Source: Bacillus fonticola
GTDB taxonomy: Bacteria; Bacillota; Bacilli; Bacillales; JC228
Direction: 5' to 3'
Length of the DNA stretch: 64,000 nucleotides
Assembly (NCBI RefSeq): GCF_012955605.1
Contig: NZ_CP052135.1
Location: 362,001 to 426,000 of the forward strand
In this document: piece by piece, positions 42,476-50,282 of the stretch
Layout: the number at the start of each line of letters is the position of its first letter
How positions within the stretch are numbered: the stretch's first letter is position 1
Notes under the pieces: generated by a model
Database searches by the model: none
The model's input: only the letters and a program-made list of their open reading frames with translations
What the model was told of the DNA's origin: nothing
Program-made: the position numbers and the translations under genes

Positions 42476-43681
42476 ATGACGGTAGTAGCGAGTGAATTAA
42501 CAAAGTGGAGTCAAAAGATTACTGAAACAGTGGATGCGAATAAGGACTTGTATATCGCAACAAGTCATGACATCCATGACCACCCTGAAATCGGGAACGA
42601 GGAGCACTATGCATCTGGATTGCTGACAGAAATTCTTGAAAAGGAAAACTTTAGCGTAGAGAGGGCTGTTGCTGGGCATGAAACATCATTTCTAGCTAGA
42701 AAAACGTCGAGCAAGCCGGGTCCTGTTATTGGATTTTTAGCAGAATACGATGCGCTACCTAGTATTGGGCACGCGTGTGGTCATAATATTATCGGAACGC
42801 TTAGTGTAGCGGCGGCTATAGCGTTGAGCAAAGTAATAGAAGAAACGGGCGGGGAACTCGTTGTGTTTGGTACACCTGCTGAAGAAGGTGGACCTAACGG
42901 CAGTGCTAAGGGAAGTTTTGTGAAACACGGATTACTCGAAGGTGTCGATGCTTGTATGATGATCCATCCGAGCGGGAAAACCAGTTTGACAGGCTCTTCG
43001 TTAGCAGTGGATCCGTTAGATTTCGAGTTTATCGGAAAACCATCTCATGCAGCGGCGTCGCCACATGAAGGAATCAATGCACTTGATGCAGTCATTCAAT
43101 TGTTTAACGGAATTAACGCACTTCGCCAACAGCTAACTGATGACGTGCGAATTCACGGGATTATCACTCATGGTGGAGACGCGCCTAATATTATCCCCGA
43201 ATACGCAAAAGCTAGATTCTTCATCCGTGCGCAAACAAGAAGTGCATTAAACACCGTAACGCAAAAGGTGAAAGCAATAGCAGAAGGAGCGGCCCTTGCA
43301 ACGGGAGCTGAGCTTAATGTGATTGCCTTTCAAAACGAAGTTGATAACCTGCTTATAAATAATGAATTTAATCAATTGTTTAAAGAAGTCATTGAGCAGT
43401 TCGGCGAGCTAGTACACGATGAAAAAACAGGGCTAGGCTCTACAGATGCAGGGAACATCAGTCAAGTGGTCCCTACGATCCACCCTTACATTAAAATTGG
43501 ACCAGATGATCTCGTGGCACACACCGAAGATTTCAAAACAGCAGCACGCTCCCCACTAGGCGACGAAGCCTTACTAAAAGGAGCGAAAGCGCTAGCTGTA
43601 ACAGGGTTGCGTCTACTCACAGACACGACCCTCCTAACTAACATCCAAGAGGAATTTGCTAAGAACGAATCTGAAAACTGA
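42476..43681 (+). CDS. M20-family amidohydrolase in the methionine-uptake operon
   Basis: This 401-residue M20D-type enzyme is of the AbgB/HipO/N-acyl-amino-acid hydrolase kind. HDHPEIGNEE-like start (HDIHDHPEIG), GHACGHN with a metal cysteine/histidine, TPAEEGGPNGSAKG with the catalytic glutamate, SHAAASPHEGINALDA in the dimerisation domain and a late DAGNISQ segment are visible. I chose the ATG at 42476 with AAAGGGGG upstream. It lies 17 bp after metQ under the same SAM control. It probably deacylates N-acylated methionine or cysteine, or peptide-like conjugates brought in by MetNIQ. That role is inference. Confidence 0.87.
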   Translation: MTVVASELTKWSQKITETVDANKDLYIATSHDIHDHPEIGNEEHYASGLLTEILEKENFSVERAVAGHETSFLARKTSSKPGPVIGFLAEYDALPSIGHACGHNIIGTLSVAAAIALSKVIEETGGELVVFGTPAEEGGPNGSAKGSFVKHGLLEGVDACMMIHPSGKTSLTGSSLAVDPLDFEFIGKPSHAAASPHEGINALDAVIQLFNGINALRQQLTDDVRIHGIITHGGDAPNIIPEYAKARFFIRAQTRSALNTVTQKVKAIAEGAALATGAELNVIAFQNEVDNLLINNEFNQLFKEVIEQFGELVHDEKTGLGSTDAGNISQVVPTIHPYIKIGPDDLVAHTEDFKTAARSPLGDEALLKGAKALAVTGLRLLTDTTLLTNIQEEFAKNESEN

Positions 43682-43700
43682 CCCAGGAACTTGTGTCGTT

Positions 43701-43810
43701 ACGGGAACTGGTACCACCCGATATATGTCACTTTTTGTCGATCAGAGTGTAACTAAGGTTATTGAAGTCTAACCATGAGATTCGACAAAATTCGGGGCGT
43801 ACCAGTTCCG
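43701..43810 (+). repeat. dispersed palindrome, full copy L
   Basis: CGGGAACTGGTACCACCCGA, TATATGTCACTTTTTGTCGA, spacer, then TTCGACAAAATTCGGGGCGT and ACCAGTTCC. It starts 20 bp after the M20 amidohydrolase stop. The outer 11-bp stem GGAACTGGTAC/GTACCAGTTCC is perfect. It probably forms the 3' end of the met operon mRNA. Confidence 0.88.
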
Positions 43811-43829
43811 TGATTCTATCCACAGAAAA

Positions 43830-44030
43830 TAAAAAGAAGAGGTGCGGCAACACCTCTTCGAAGATGAAAAAAGGCGATCACCCTCTAGGGAAAGGATGAA
43901 AGGCTAAATTCGCGATGTCCTGTCGCAAACGCCTTTATGACCCACGTTCTGTGGGCCCGGACGCACCTCATTTTCAGTAGTCAATTTTATCATGGGCAAG
44001 TGCGTTCGTCTACTACACAAAAGGAGACGA
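43830..44030 (+). ncRNA. unassigned structured 5' leader of the sulfone monooxygenase operon
   Basis: This 200-nt stretch is dense in stems. GAAGAGGTG/CACCTCTTC lies at 43836-43859. An outer stem AAAGGCG (43870-43876)/CGCCTTT (43930-43936) encloses CCCTCTAGGG and GCGA...TCGC (43912-43926) with unpaired AAAGGATGAAAGGCTAAAT. Then come CCCAC/GTGGG at 43941-43955 and CGCAC/GTGCG (43962-43966 with 44000-44004). It matches none of the S-box, T-box, lysine, TPP, FMN, cobalamin, c-di-GMP, fluoride or guanidine patterns I know. A ligand-sensing leader is possible. Confidence 0.4.
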
Positions 44031-44039
44031 TGACGAACA

Positions 44040-45128
44040 ATGGGAACACTTCAATTTGCTTACTGGGTACCAAATGTCAGTGGAGGGCTTGTCGTATCCA
44101 AGCTTCCGCAAAGAACGGATTGGAATTATGAGGCTAACAAAAGATATGCGCTGATCGCGGAGAAGGCAGGGTATGATTACGCTTTGCTACAAACGCGTTT
44201 TTTTGCAAGCTATGGAGCGGAAAATCAACTCGAGGCGATCACACTTGCTTCTGCACTGGCGTCGATTACAAACAAATTAAAGCTCATTTCTGCGGTTCAT
44301 CCGGGGCTATGGCATCCCGGTGTGTATGCGAAAATGCTAGCTACTCTTGATCAAATTAGTGGTGGGCGTGCGGCGGTAAACGTGGTCAGTGGCTGGTTTA
44401 AACAAGAGTTCACTGGATACGGAGAGCCTTGGTTGGAGCATGACGAAAGATATCGCCGTTCTGAGGAGTTTATTCAAGTACTGCGGTCAATGTGGTCACA
44501 GGAAGAGACGACCTTCAAAGGTGATTTTTACCGCATGAACGAAGCTCCACTGAAGCCAAAACCAGTGCAGGGTGGACAGCTACCGATCTTCCAAGGTGGA
44601 AATTCTGCGGCGGCTAAGCAAATGGCTGCTCGTGTTTCTGACTATTATTTTATGAACGGCAATACGCTCGAAGGGTTTAAGAAACAAATAGATGAGGTAA
44701 GGGAACTCGCTGCTAAAGAAGGTCGGAAGGTGAAATTTGCAGTCAATGGGTTTGCGATCATTCGCGATACGGAAAAGGAAGCCGTGCAGTTGCTACGAGA
44801 TATTGTTGCTCACGCAGATGTAGACGCGGTGAAAGGCTTCCGTGATGCTGTCAAGCAAGCAGGTCAATCAACACAAAGCAAAGAAGGCATGTGGGCAAAC
44901 TCGAGTTTTGAGGATCTTGTACAATATAATGACGGTTTTAAAACGGGTCTTATCGGTACTGCTGAACAGGTGGCAACCCGAATTATTGAGTTGAAGAAAA
45001 TCGGCGTCGATCTTGTGTTAACGGGACACTTTCATTACGAAGAGGATTTACAACGATTTGGGGAAGAGGTCATTCCGCTCGTGAAGCAAAAAGAACTGAA
45101 ATTACTAGAGAGTAGCGTGACTGTATGA
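44040..45128 (+). CDS. sfnG: dimethylsulfone monooxygenase, flavin-dependent (LLM class)
   Basis: This 362-residue FMNH2-dependent bacterial-luciferase-fold enzyme begins QFAYWVPNVSGGLVVSKLPQ, which is highly characteristic of SfnG, as are LISAVHPGLWHPGVYAKMLA, GRAAVNVVSGWFKQEF and LPIFQGGNSAAAKQMAA. SfnG converts dimethylsulfone to methanesulfinate for sulfur supply; SsuD-like sulfonate monooxygenase is the alternative. The ATG is 13-14 nt from AAGGAG, longer than usual. It overlaps the FMN reductase gene by 4 bp, which supplies the reduced flavin. Confidence 0.87.
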   Translation: MGTLQFAYWVPNVSGGLVVSKLPQRTDWNYEANKRYALIAEKAGYDYALLQTRFFASYGAENQLEAITLASALASITNKLKLISAVHPGLWHPGVYAKMLATLDQISGGRAAVNVVSGWFKQEFTGYGEPWLEHDERYRRSEEFIQVLRSMWSQEETTFKGDFYRMNEAPLKPKPVQGGQLPIFQGGNSAAAKQMAARVSDYYFMNGNTLEGFKKQIDEVRELAAKEGRKVKFAVNGFAIIRDTEKEAVQLLRDIVAHADVDAVKGFRDAVKQAGQSTQSKEGMWANSSFEDLVQYNDGFKTGLIGTAEQVATRIIELKKIGVDLVLTGHFHYEEDLQRFGEEVIPLVKQKELKLLESSVTV

Positions 45129-45703
45129 AGCTAGTGGGTATCTCAGGTAGTTTGTCCTTGTCCAAACGATCAAAGACACTAACAGCGGTTGAGAAAGCAG
45201 TCGGTTTTGTAAGGAAAGACCCCGCTGTAGACGCTGAGATTATTAACCTCAGCGATTACGATGTACAGTTTTGCGACGGCAGAGATCCTTTCCTATATGA
45301 AGGAGACACAAAAACAGTCATAGATAAGATCGTGAGTGCAGACGCTTTTATTATCGGCACCCCGATTTATCGAGGATCTCTTACAGGAGCACTGAAAAAC
45401 GTTTTTGACTTGATTCCAAATGATTCTTTGCGCGGGAAAGTAATCGGATTTGTCGCTACGGGAGGGACATACCACCATTACTTAGCGATCGAGCACCAGT
45501 TGAATCCAATCGCCAGCTACTTTAGGGCTCACGTCGTTCCGGGTGGCGTGTATGCACACAATGACCATTATGAGAGTGGGAGTTTGACAGACGAAGCTAT
45601 TCTTCAGAGATTGAAAACTCTAGGAGAATCTGTCGTTTCCTTGCAGAGAAGGTTAAGTGGGGAAGCTATCGTGACAGCTTTTCCGGAGATTCCGAGGACA
45701 TAG
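45125..45703 (+). CDS. NADPH-dependent FMN reductase (SsuE/MsuE type)
   Basis: This 192-residue flavodoxin-like protein has the phosphate loop GISGSLSLSKRSKTL at residues 4-18, FIIGTPIYRGSLTGALKN with the FMN-contact strand, and FVATGGTYHHYLAIEHQLNP. It reduces FMN for the upstream monooxygenase, and the ATGA overlap means coupled translation. With SfnG it forms a two-component system. A strong terminator follows. Confidence 0.9.
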   Translation: MKLVGISGSLSLSKRSKTLTAVEKAVGFVRKDPAVDAEIINLSDYDVQFCDGRDPFLYEGDTKTVIDKIVSADAFIIGTPIYRGSLTGALKNVFDLIPNDSLRGKVIGFVATGGTYHHYLAIEHQLNPIASYFRAHVVPGGVYAHNDHYESGSLTDEAILQRLKTLGESVVSLQRRLSGEAIVTAFPEIPRT

Positions 45704-45708
45704 TTGAA

Positions 45709-45745
45709 GGTGGCATTCCTAATACAGGGAATGCCACCATTTTTT
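45709..45745 (+). terminator. terminator of sfnG-FMN reductase operon
   Basis: GGTGGCATTCC and GGAATGCCACC form a perfect 11-bp stem with an 8-nt loop, then ATTTTTT. It begins 6 bp past the reductase stop. Confidence 0.9.
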
Positions 45746-45851
45746 ACATTTAACCGAGAATGGGCAGTATACTACCGAGTTTAGCGTTTAGTGAAGCAGC
45801 CCCTACCATATATATCCACGCACAAAACGTAGCGTAAAACAGCTTTTAAGG

Positions 45852-45886
45852 TATAATAAAGGGACTAGAGAACTCTTAGTAACTAG
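45852..45886 (+). promoter_or_regulatory. catR promoter and operator
   Basis: TATAAT at 45852-45857 is the -10. TTAGTAACTAG at 45876-45886, containing the palindrome TAGTAACTA, lies just past the expected start site. The same AGTAACTAG occurs in the catD promoter (46352-46360), so the regulator probably represses itself. Confidence 0.6.
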
Positions 45887-45922
45887 ACCTTTTCGTCCGT
45901 AAACGTAATGGGAGGTGGAGTC

Positions 45923-46237
45923 GTGAACTCTACGCAACTGTGTCCAAAGTTTGAGGAAGCCTTTGAACTGTTAGGGAAACGCTGGGTTGGCGTCATTATT
46001 CGCGTATTAGAGAAAGGCCCAAGTAGATTCAATGTGATTGCAGAGCAGATCCCCCATATTAGTAAAAAGATGTTAACTGAACGTCTGAAGTATTTAGAGG
46101 AACAAGGGATGGTCGTCCGTGAAGTGTTTCCAGAGACGCCTGTCCGTATTGAATATCGATTGACTCAGAAAGGATCGGCGATTACTAGTGCCCTTGCTGA
46201 GGTGCAAAAATGGGCAGATGATTGGGTTCATGTTTAA
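45923..46237 (+). CDS. catR: HxlR-family redox-sensing repressor, CatR/YodB type
   Basis: This 104-residue winged helix of the DUF24/HxlR family begins VNSTQLCPKFEEAFELLGKR, placing a cysteine at position 7. YodB and CatR of B. subtilis sense quinones and diamide through Cys6/Cys7. YodB has two more C-terminal cysteines; none is present here, which fits CatR. I chose the GTG at 45923, 6 nt after GGAGGTGG; the ATG at 45908 lies on the site itself. The next genes are the catDE homologues it should control. Confidence 0.85.
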   Translation: MNSTQLCPKFEEAFELLGKRWVGVIIRVLEKGPSRFNVIAEQIPHISKKMLTERLKYLEEQGMVVREVFPETPVRIEYRLTQKGSAITSALAEVQKWADDWVHV

Positions 46238-46337
46238 TGTGTAATGAAAGCGTTTCTAACCTAGATGTCGCGCGGATTATGCGATAGCTAGGTTATTTTC
46301 TTTTTTCGAATAAACCGAAAAAGTTATAAGAAAATCA

Positions 46338-46366
46338 TTGACTTACTAAAAGTAACTAGGTATATT
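46338..46366 (+). promoter_or_regulatory. catDE promoter with operator in the spacer
   Basis: TTGACT (46338-46343), a 17-bp spacer TACTAAAAGTAACTAGG and TATATT (46361-46366) form a near-ideal SigA promoter. The spacer holds TTACTAAAAGTAA (46342-46354), a perfect palindrome, and AGTAACTAG shared with the catR promoter. A repressor here would exclude RNA polymerase until quinone or diamide stress modifies its cysteine. Confidence 0.7.
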
Positions 46367-46412
46367 AAAGTGACAAACAGCAAAACATCACATCTTAGGA
46401 GGCACTTTCATC

Positions 46413-46817
46413 ATGACAACATTAGCAGCAACAGGTTTATTAGTTATTCGTTTAGTAGTAGGTTTATCTTTTGCGGCACACGGAGCACAAAAGTTATTTG
46501 GCTGGTTTGGCGGGCACGGCTTGAAAGGTACTGGTGGATTTTTTGATTCAATTGGTATTAAACCAGGTTACGCGATGGCATTGATTGCTGGTCTCGGTGA
46601 GTTCATCGGAGGTATTCTCTTCGCAGTTGGATTACTAACACCGCTAGCAGGCATACTCATTGCGGCAACCATGGTCGTAGCGATTGCAAAAGTACACGGA
46701 CAAAACGGGTTTTGGGCAACGCAAAACGGGTACGAAAACAATTTGATTTTACTTGTCGTTGCTCTAGGTGTTGCTTTAGTAGGTCCAGGTGCATTTGCAC
46801 TTGACTCACTTCTATAA
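46413..46817 (+). CDS. catD: DoxX-family membrane oxidoreductase, CatD
   Basis: This 134-residue protein has four membrane helices and the DoxX start LLVIRLVVGLSFAAHGAQKL followed by FGWFGGHGLKGTGGFFDSIG. It is the partner of CatE in quinone detoxification: CatD is thought to reduce quinones or assist the dioxygenase. The ATG follows TAGGAGG. It is 18 bp before catE in one operon. Confidence 0.88.
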   Translation: MTTLAATGLLVIRLVVGLSFAAHGAQKLFGWFGGHGLKGTGGFFDSIGIKPGYAMALIAGLGEFIGGILFAVGLLTPLAGILIAATMVVAIAKVHGQNGFWATQNGYENNLILLVVALGVALVGPGAFALDSLL

Positions 46818-46834
46818 AAAAAGGGAGTGTAATT

Positions 46835-47692
46835 ATGACTAAACATCTCAACTATGAGACATTTGTTGGCCACGTTCATCTAGTCGTTTCGAATTTGGAG
46901 AGATCAGTAGCGTTTTATCGTGATCTCATTGGACTGCGTGTTTATAAGGAGGAAGGTCAAAAAGCTTTCCTTACAACTGACAATGAGCACACGTTAATCG
47001 TATTAGAAGAGCTTGAAGGAGCAGTTCGAAAGCCGCGCAGGTCGACGGGTTTATATCACTTTGCTATTCTTGTTCCTAATCGTGTGAGCTTAGCGCTTTC
47101 TCTTCGTCACTTACTGGAGAAGAGCTACCCAGTAGAAGGTGCCTCTGATCATCTCTTTAGCGAGGCGATGTATCTGTCTGATCCTGATGGGAACGGAATT
47201 GAGATCTACAGTGATCGTCCTATGGATAAGTGGGAGCGCCAGTTGAACGGAGAGTTAAAGGCGCCATCTGATCCACTTGATATCGAAGGTTTGTTAGCGG
47301 AAGGGGAAGGACTTTCTTTCTCAGGACTTCCTAGCACCACACGCATCGGCCACGTCCACTTACACGTTGCAAACTTGACTGATGCAGAGCGATTTTACGT
47401 CGAAGGATTGGGATTGGACGTAATGATTCGTATGCAAGGTCATGCCTTGTTCGTGTCAACTGATGGGTATCATCATCATTTAGGATTAAACACGTGGGCT
47501 GGTGAAGGTGCTCCCCAGCCTCCGACTCATGCGGTAGGTCTTAAACAGTATTCGTTGCAATTTGCGGATCAATCTGAATTAGACGAAGTCGTTGCAAGGC
47601 TAAGGCAAATGGATGCTCCTTTGCAAGGTGGGGATGCGGCGGTCATTGCCACAGATCCATTTGGAAATAAAGTTGAACTGAAAATCTTATAG
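46835..47692 (+). CDS. catE: catechol 2,3-dioxygenase, two VOC domains
   Basis: This 285-residue extradiol dioxygenase has domain 1 (residues 8-135, GHVHLVVSNLERSVAFYRDL) and domain 2 (about 168-285, GHVHLHVANLTDAERFYVEG). The iron ligands in domain 2 are expected at GHVHL, in HHHLGLN and at the glutamate of NKVELK, and all are present. It opens the ring of catechol. The ATG follows AAGGGAGTG. Order catR-catD-catE and the shared operator motif make the assignment strong. Confidence 0.9.
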   Translation: MTKHLNYETFVGHVHLVVSNLERSVAFYRDLIGLRVYKEEGQKAFLTTDNEHTLIVLEELEGAVRKPRRSTGLYHFAILVPNRVSLALSLRHLLEKSYPVEGASDHLFSEAMYLSDPDGNGIEIYSDRPMDKWERQLNGELKAPSDPLDIEGLLAEGEGLSFSGLPSTTRIGHVHLHVANLTDAERFYVEGLGLDVMIRMQGHALFVSTDGYHHHLGLNTWAGEGAPQPPTHAVGLKQYSLQFADQSELDEVVARLRQMDAPLQGGDAAVIATDPFGNKVELKIL

Positions 47693-47698
47693 TTCTAA

Positions 47699-47728
47699 AA
47701 AAACCACTAGGTGCTCTAGTGGTTTTTT
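47699..47728 (+). terminator. terminator of catDE
   Basis: AACCACTAG and CTAGTGGTT form a 9-bp stem with a 4-nt loop, flanked by A7 and T6. It begins 7 bp after the catE stop. Confidence 0.9.
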
Positions 47729-47845
47729 ATATTGTAAAATTTGCACATAAGGAAACCTTATCTCTATCTATAGGAAAGCGGTCATTTTCTTATACCATGT
47801 CATTTTTTACAATGAAGATAAGATAAAACCGAGGGGGAGTAACGG

Positions 47846-48619
47846 ATGAAGGATAGACAAGTGCAGAAGCAGTTTGGTAAACATGCGGAAAAATACGTGA
47901 CAAGTGAACTTCATGCAAAGGGGGCCGATCTATATAAGCTCGTTTCGATTGCGGGATTAACAGGCAAAGAAGTTGTACTCGATATTGCGACAGGCGGAGG
48001 GCATGTTGCCAACGCTTTAGCGCCACAAGCAAAGTCGGTAGTTGCCTTAGATCTTACGACTAATATGTTGGAGGCTGCCAAAGGATTTCTTGAAGGAAAC
48101 GGTCGCACGAATGTCACATTCGTTCAGGGGAATTCGGAAAGCTTGCCATTTGAATCAGGCACTTTTGATATTGTCACTTGCCGTATAGCTGCACACCACT
48201 TTCCAAATGTGAAAAACTTTGTCCAAGAAGCTTCTAGAGTGTTGAAGCAGGATGGTACTTTCCTATTCATCGATAACGTTGTCCCAGAATCGGTCGAGTT
48301 TGATCAGTTTTATAACGAGGTAGAAAAGCAAAGAGATCCAAGTCACTTCAGAGCTTGGAAGAAATCAGAGTGGATTGGAATGATGGAGGAAGTCGGATTT
48401 GAAATCCACGAATGGTATCGCTTTGAAAAAACGTTCAAATTTGATAATTGGTGCGAACGAATGGGTGTGGAAGAGGATGTTCAACAGGCAATTGCTGAGC
48501 AGCTTCTTTCCTCTTCTAGTGCACATTATGAGAAGTTCCGTATTCGAACTGATGAAGGGAAGGTCGTTTCCTTTCAGGGAGAATCTGTGCTTGTGAAGGC
48601 AAAGAAGATTAATCTGTAA
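47846..48619 (+). CDS. class I SAM-dependent methyltransferase (UbiE/YcgJ-like)
   Basis: This 257-residue protein has motif I VLDIATGGGHVANALA, acidic motif II VVALDLTTNMLEAA, DIVTCRIAAHHFPN as motif IV and VLKQDGTFLFIDNVVPE as post-IV. The C-terminal part (WKKSEWIGMMEEVGFEIHEW) is like YcgJ-type enzymes of bacilli. The substrate is unknown. The ATG follows GAGGGGGAG. It is single, with no terminator obvious before the next methyltransferase 151 bp on. Confidence 0.85.
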   Translation: MKDRQVQKQFGKHAEKYVTSELHAKGADLYKLVSIAGLTGKEVVLDIATGGGHVANALAPQAKSVVALDLTTNMLEAAKGFLEGNGRTNVTFVQGNSESLPFESGTFDIVTCRIAAHHFPNVKNFVQEASRVLKQDGTFLFIDNVVPESVEFDQFYNEVEKQRDPSHFRAWKKSEWIGMMEEVGFEIHEWYRFEKTFKFDNWCERMGVEEDVQQAIAEQLLSSSSAHYEKFRIRTDEGKVVSFQGESVLVKAKKINL

Positions 48620-48770
48620 GTTTGCTTCCGAACGGGGTTTGATGGACAAGAGCTAAGATCTGATTAGTAAAACCGGTAATTGATTGATAATAATTCGATA
48701 CTTGATCTTTTGATTATCATTCTAGCCTTTTACTCCAAAAGAGTTTATTGCACGGAAGCGAGGAGATGAG

Positions 48771-49556
48771 ATGGACTTTCACTCACGTACAAACCGGTAT
48801 GCATATACGAATCGGCAAGCAAGTCAAGGTTGGAAAAATATTATTCAAGAGAAGGTACACCTAACAGGTTTACGAGGAGCAGATCTTGGGTGTGGAGGTG
48901 GCATTTATACACGTGCACTTATAGATTTAGGTGCAGCTCGCATGACAGGAGTGGACTTTTCCGAAGTGATGATTGAGACGGCAAAAAGCGACTCTAGCCA
49001 ACTTCCGTCAATAGATTTTATACGGGGTAACGCCCTTCAATCGGGGCTCGCAACAGATGAAGTAGATTTTGTTTTAGAAAGAGCACTCATCCATCACATC
49101 GCGGTAGAAAATTTAGTACAGGTATTTGCGGAAGCTAAAAGAGTCTTGAAGACAAATGGAGTGTTCATCATTCAAGACCGCACACCTGAGGATATCTTGT
49201 TACCCGGGAGTCCTGAGCATATTCGTGGTTACTTTTTTGATCTGTTTCCGCGGCTTCTCGACGAGGAAATGAGTCGCAGACATTCCCATGGTACGGTGAC
49301 GGAAGCATTGCAGAAAGCCGGTTTTAACAAAGTGGAGAAACTGGTCTTGTGGGAGGAGAGGAGGACCTATCCCACAGTGGATGAGCTGAGTGATGATCTA
49401 ACCCGACGAGTCGGTCGCTCTATTTTGCATAAGCTGACTGACGAGGAATTGAAAGAGTTAGTTGCTTACGTAAAACAACAACTGAATAGCGCCGGAATAC
49501 AGGAACAAATTAACGAAAAAGATCGTTGGACAATATGGTTCGCTTATATGCGGTAA
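48771..49556 (+). CDS. class I SAM-dependent methyltransferase
   Basis: This 261-residue protein has motif I GADLGCGGGIYTRALIDLGA, MTGVDFSEVMIETAK as motif II, ALIHHIAVENLVQVFAEAKR and VLKTNGVFIIQDRTPEDI. A helical C-terminal region with LSDDLTRRVGRSILHKLTDE is probably the substrate cap. The ATG follows CGAGGAGATGAG. The promoter region carries Fur-like half sites (TGATAATAATTC and GATTATCATTC near 48688-48722), suggesting but not proving iron control. The gene is unlike its methyltransferase neighbour in sequence. Confidence 0.83.
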   Translation: MDFHSRTNRYAYTNRQASQGWKNIIQEKVHLTGLRGADLGCGGGIYTRALIDLGAARMTGVDFSEVMIETAKSDSSQLPSIDFIRGNALQSGLATDEVDFVLERALIHHIAVENLVQVFAEAKRVLKTNGVFIIQDRTPEDILLPGSPEHIRGYFFDLFPRLLDEEMSRRHSHGTVTEALQKAGFNKVEKLVLWEERRTYPTVDELSDDLTRRVGRSILHKLTDEELKELVAYVKQQLNSAGIQEQINEKDRWTIWFAYMR

Positions 49557-49598
49557 CGTGATAAAATATATAGAAAGATAGAACGAGGAGAGAAATAG

Positions 49599-50126
49599 AT
49601 GAGTGAGCAAAGAGAAGTAGCGACGTTTGCTGGCGGCTGTTTTTGGTGCATGGTGCAGCCTTTTGATCAGTTGCCCGGCATACACAAAGTCGTGTCGGGT
49701 TATAGTGGAGGACACCTAGAAAATCCGACGTACGAAGATGTGAAAACAGGAACTTCTGGACATTATGAAGTAGTACAAATCACGTTCGACCCCGAGCTAT
49801 TTCCATACGAAAAACTATTGGAGCTTTATTGGCCACAAATTGATCCGACTGATGAAGGGGGACAGTTTCACGATCGGGGCGACCAGTATCGTGCGGCTAT
49901 CTTTTACCATACAAACAAGCAACAGCAATTGGCTGAGGCATCAAAAGCGGCGGTAGCATCAAGCGGGCGCTTCCGAAAACCGATTGTGACAGAGATTTTA
50001 CCTGCAGCCACTTTTTATCCTGCAGAAGAATACCATCAAGATTTCTACAAAAAGGAATCCGAAGCCTATAAAGACGATCGCAAACAATCGGGTCGCGATG
50101 AGTTCATTCAAGAGCATTGGGAGTAA
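49599..50126 (+). CDS. msrA: peptide-methionine (S)-S-oxide reductase
   Basis: This 175-residue enzyme has the catalytic GGCFWC at residues 12-17 with nucleophile C14. VVSGYSGGHLENPTYEDVKT, HYEVVQITFDP and DQYRAAIFYH are the usual MsrA substrate pocket. There is no fused MsrB domain and no C-terminal cysteines typical of some MsrA. It repairs oxidised methionine in proteins. The ATG follows CGAGGAGAG, 42 bp after the methyltransferase. A terminator follows. Confidence 0.94.
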   Translation: MSEQREVATFAGGCFWCMVQPFDQLPGIHKVVSGYSGGHLENPTYEDVKTGTSGHYEVVQITFDPELFPYEKLLELYWPQIDPTDEGGQFHDRGDQYRAAIFYHTNKQQQLAEASKAAVASSGRFRKPIVTEILPAATFYPAEEYHQDFYKKESEAYKDDRKQSGRDEFIQEHWE

Positions 50127-50145
50127 CCGAATAAAGGAACAAATC

Positions 50146-50180
50146 AAAGTCTGAGCCGACAGATGGTTCGGGCTTTTTTT
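50146..50180 (+). terminator. terminator of msrA
   Basis: AGTCTGAGCCGA and TTCGGGCT with a CAGATGG loop form an imperfect stem, followed by TTTTTTT. It begins about 20 bp after the msrA stop. Confidence 0.75.
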
Positions 50181-50282
50181 GCGACATCCTACCAGCGGGA
50201 TTAGCGTGGGAAAAATTTGGAAGGGCAGTTCCGATAGTATAGTCTATAATGGATAGTAACGAGGGTGCATGGGAGGAGTTTT

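Noticed and set aside
43836..43960. Lysine riboswitch before sfnG
   Set aside because: AGAGGTGCG and AAAGGCT are reminiscent, but AGAGGTG simply pairs with CACCTCT as a hairpin and the rest of the lysine core is missing.
46243..46258. cre site ATGAAAGCGTTTCTA between catR and catD
   Set aside because: It fails the consensus at the required C in position 14 and lies downstream of the catR stop, far from the catD promoter core.
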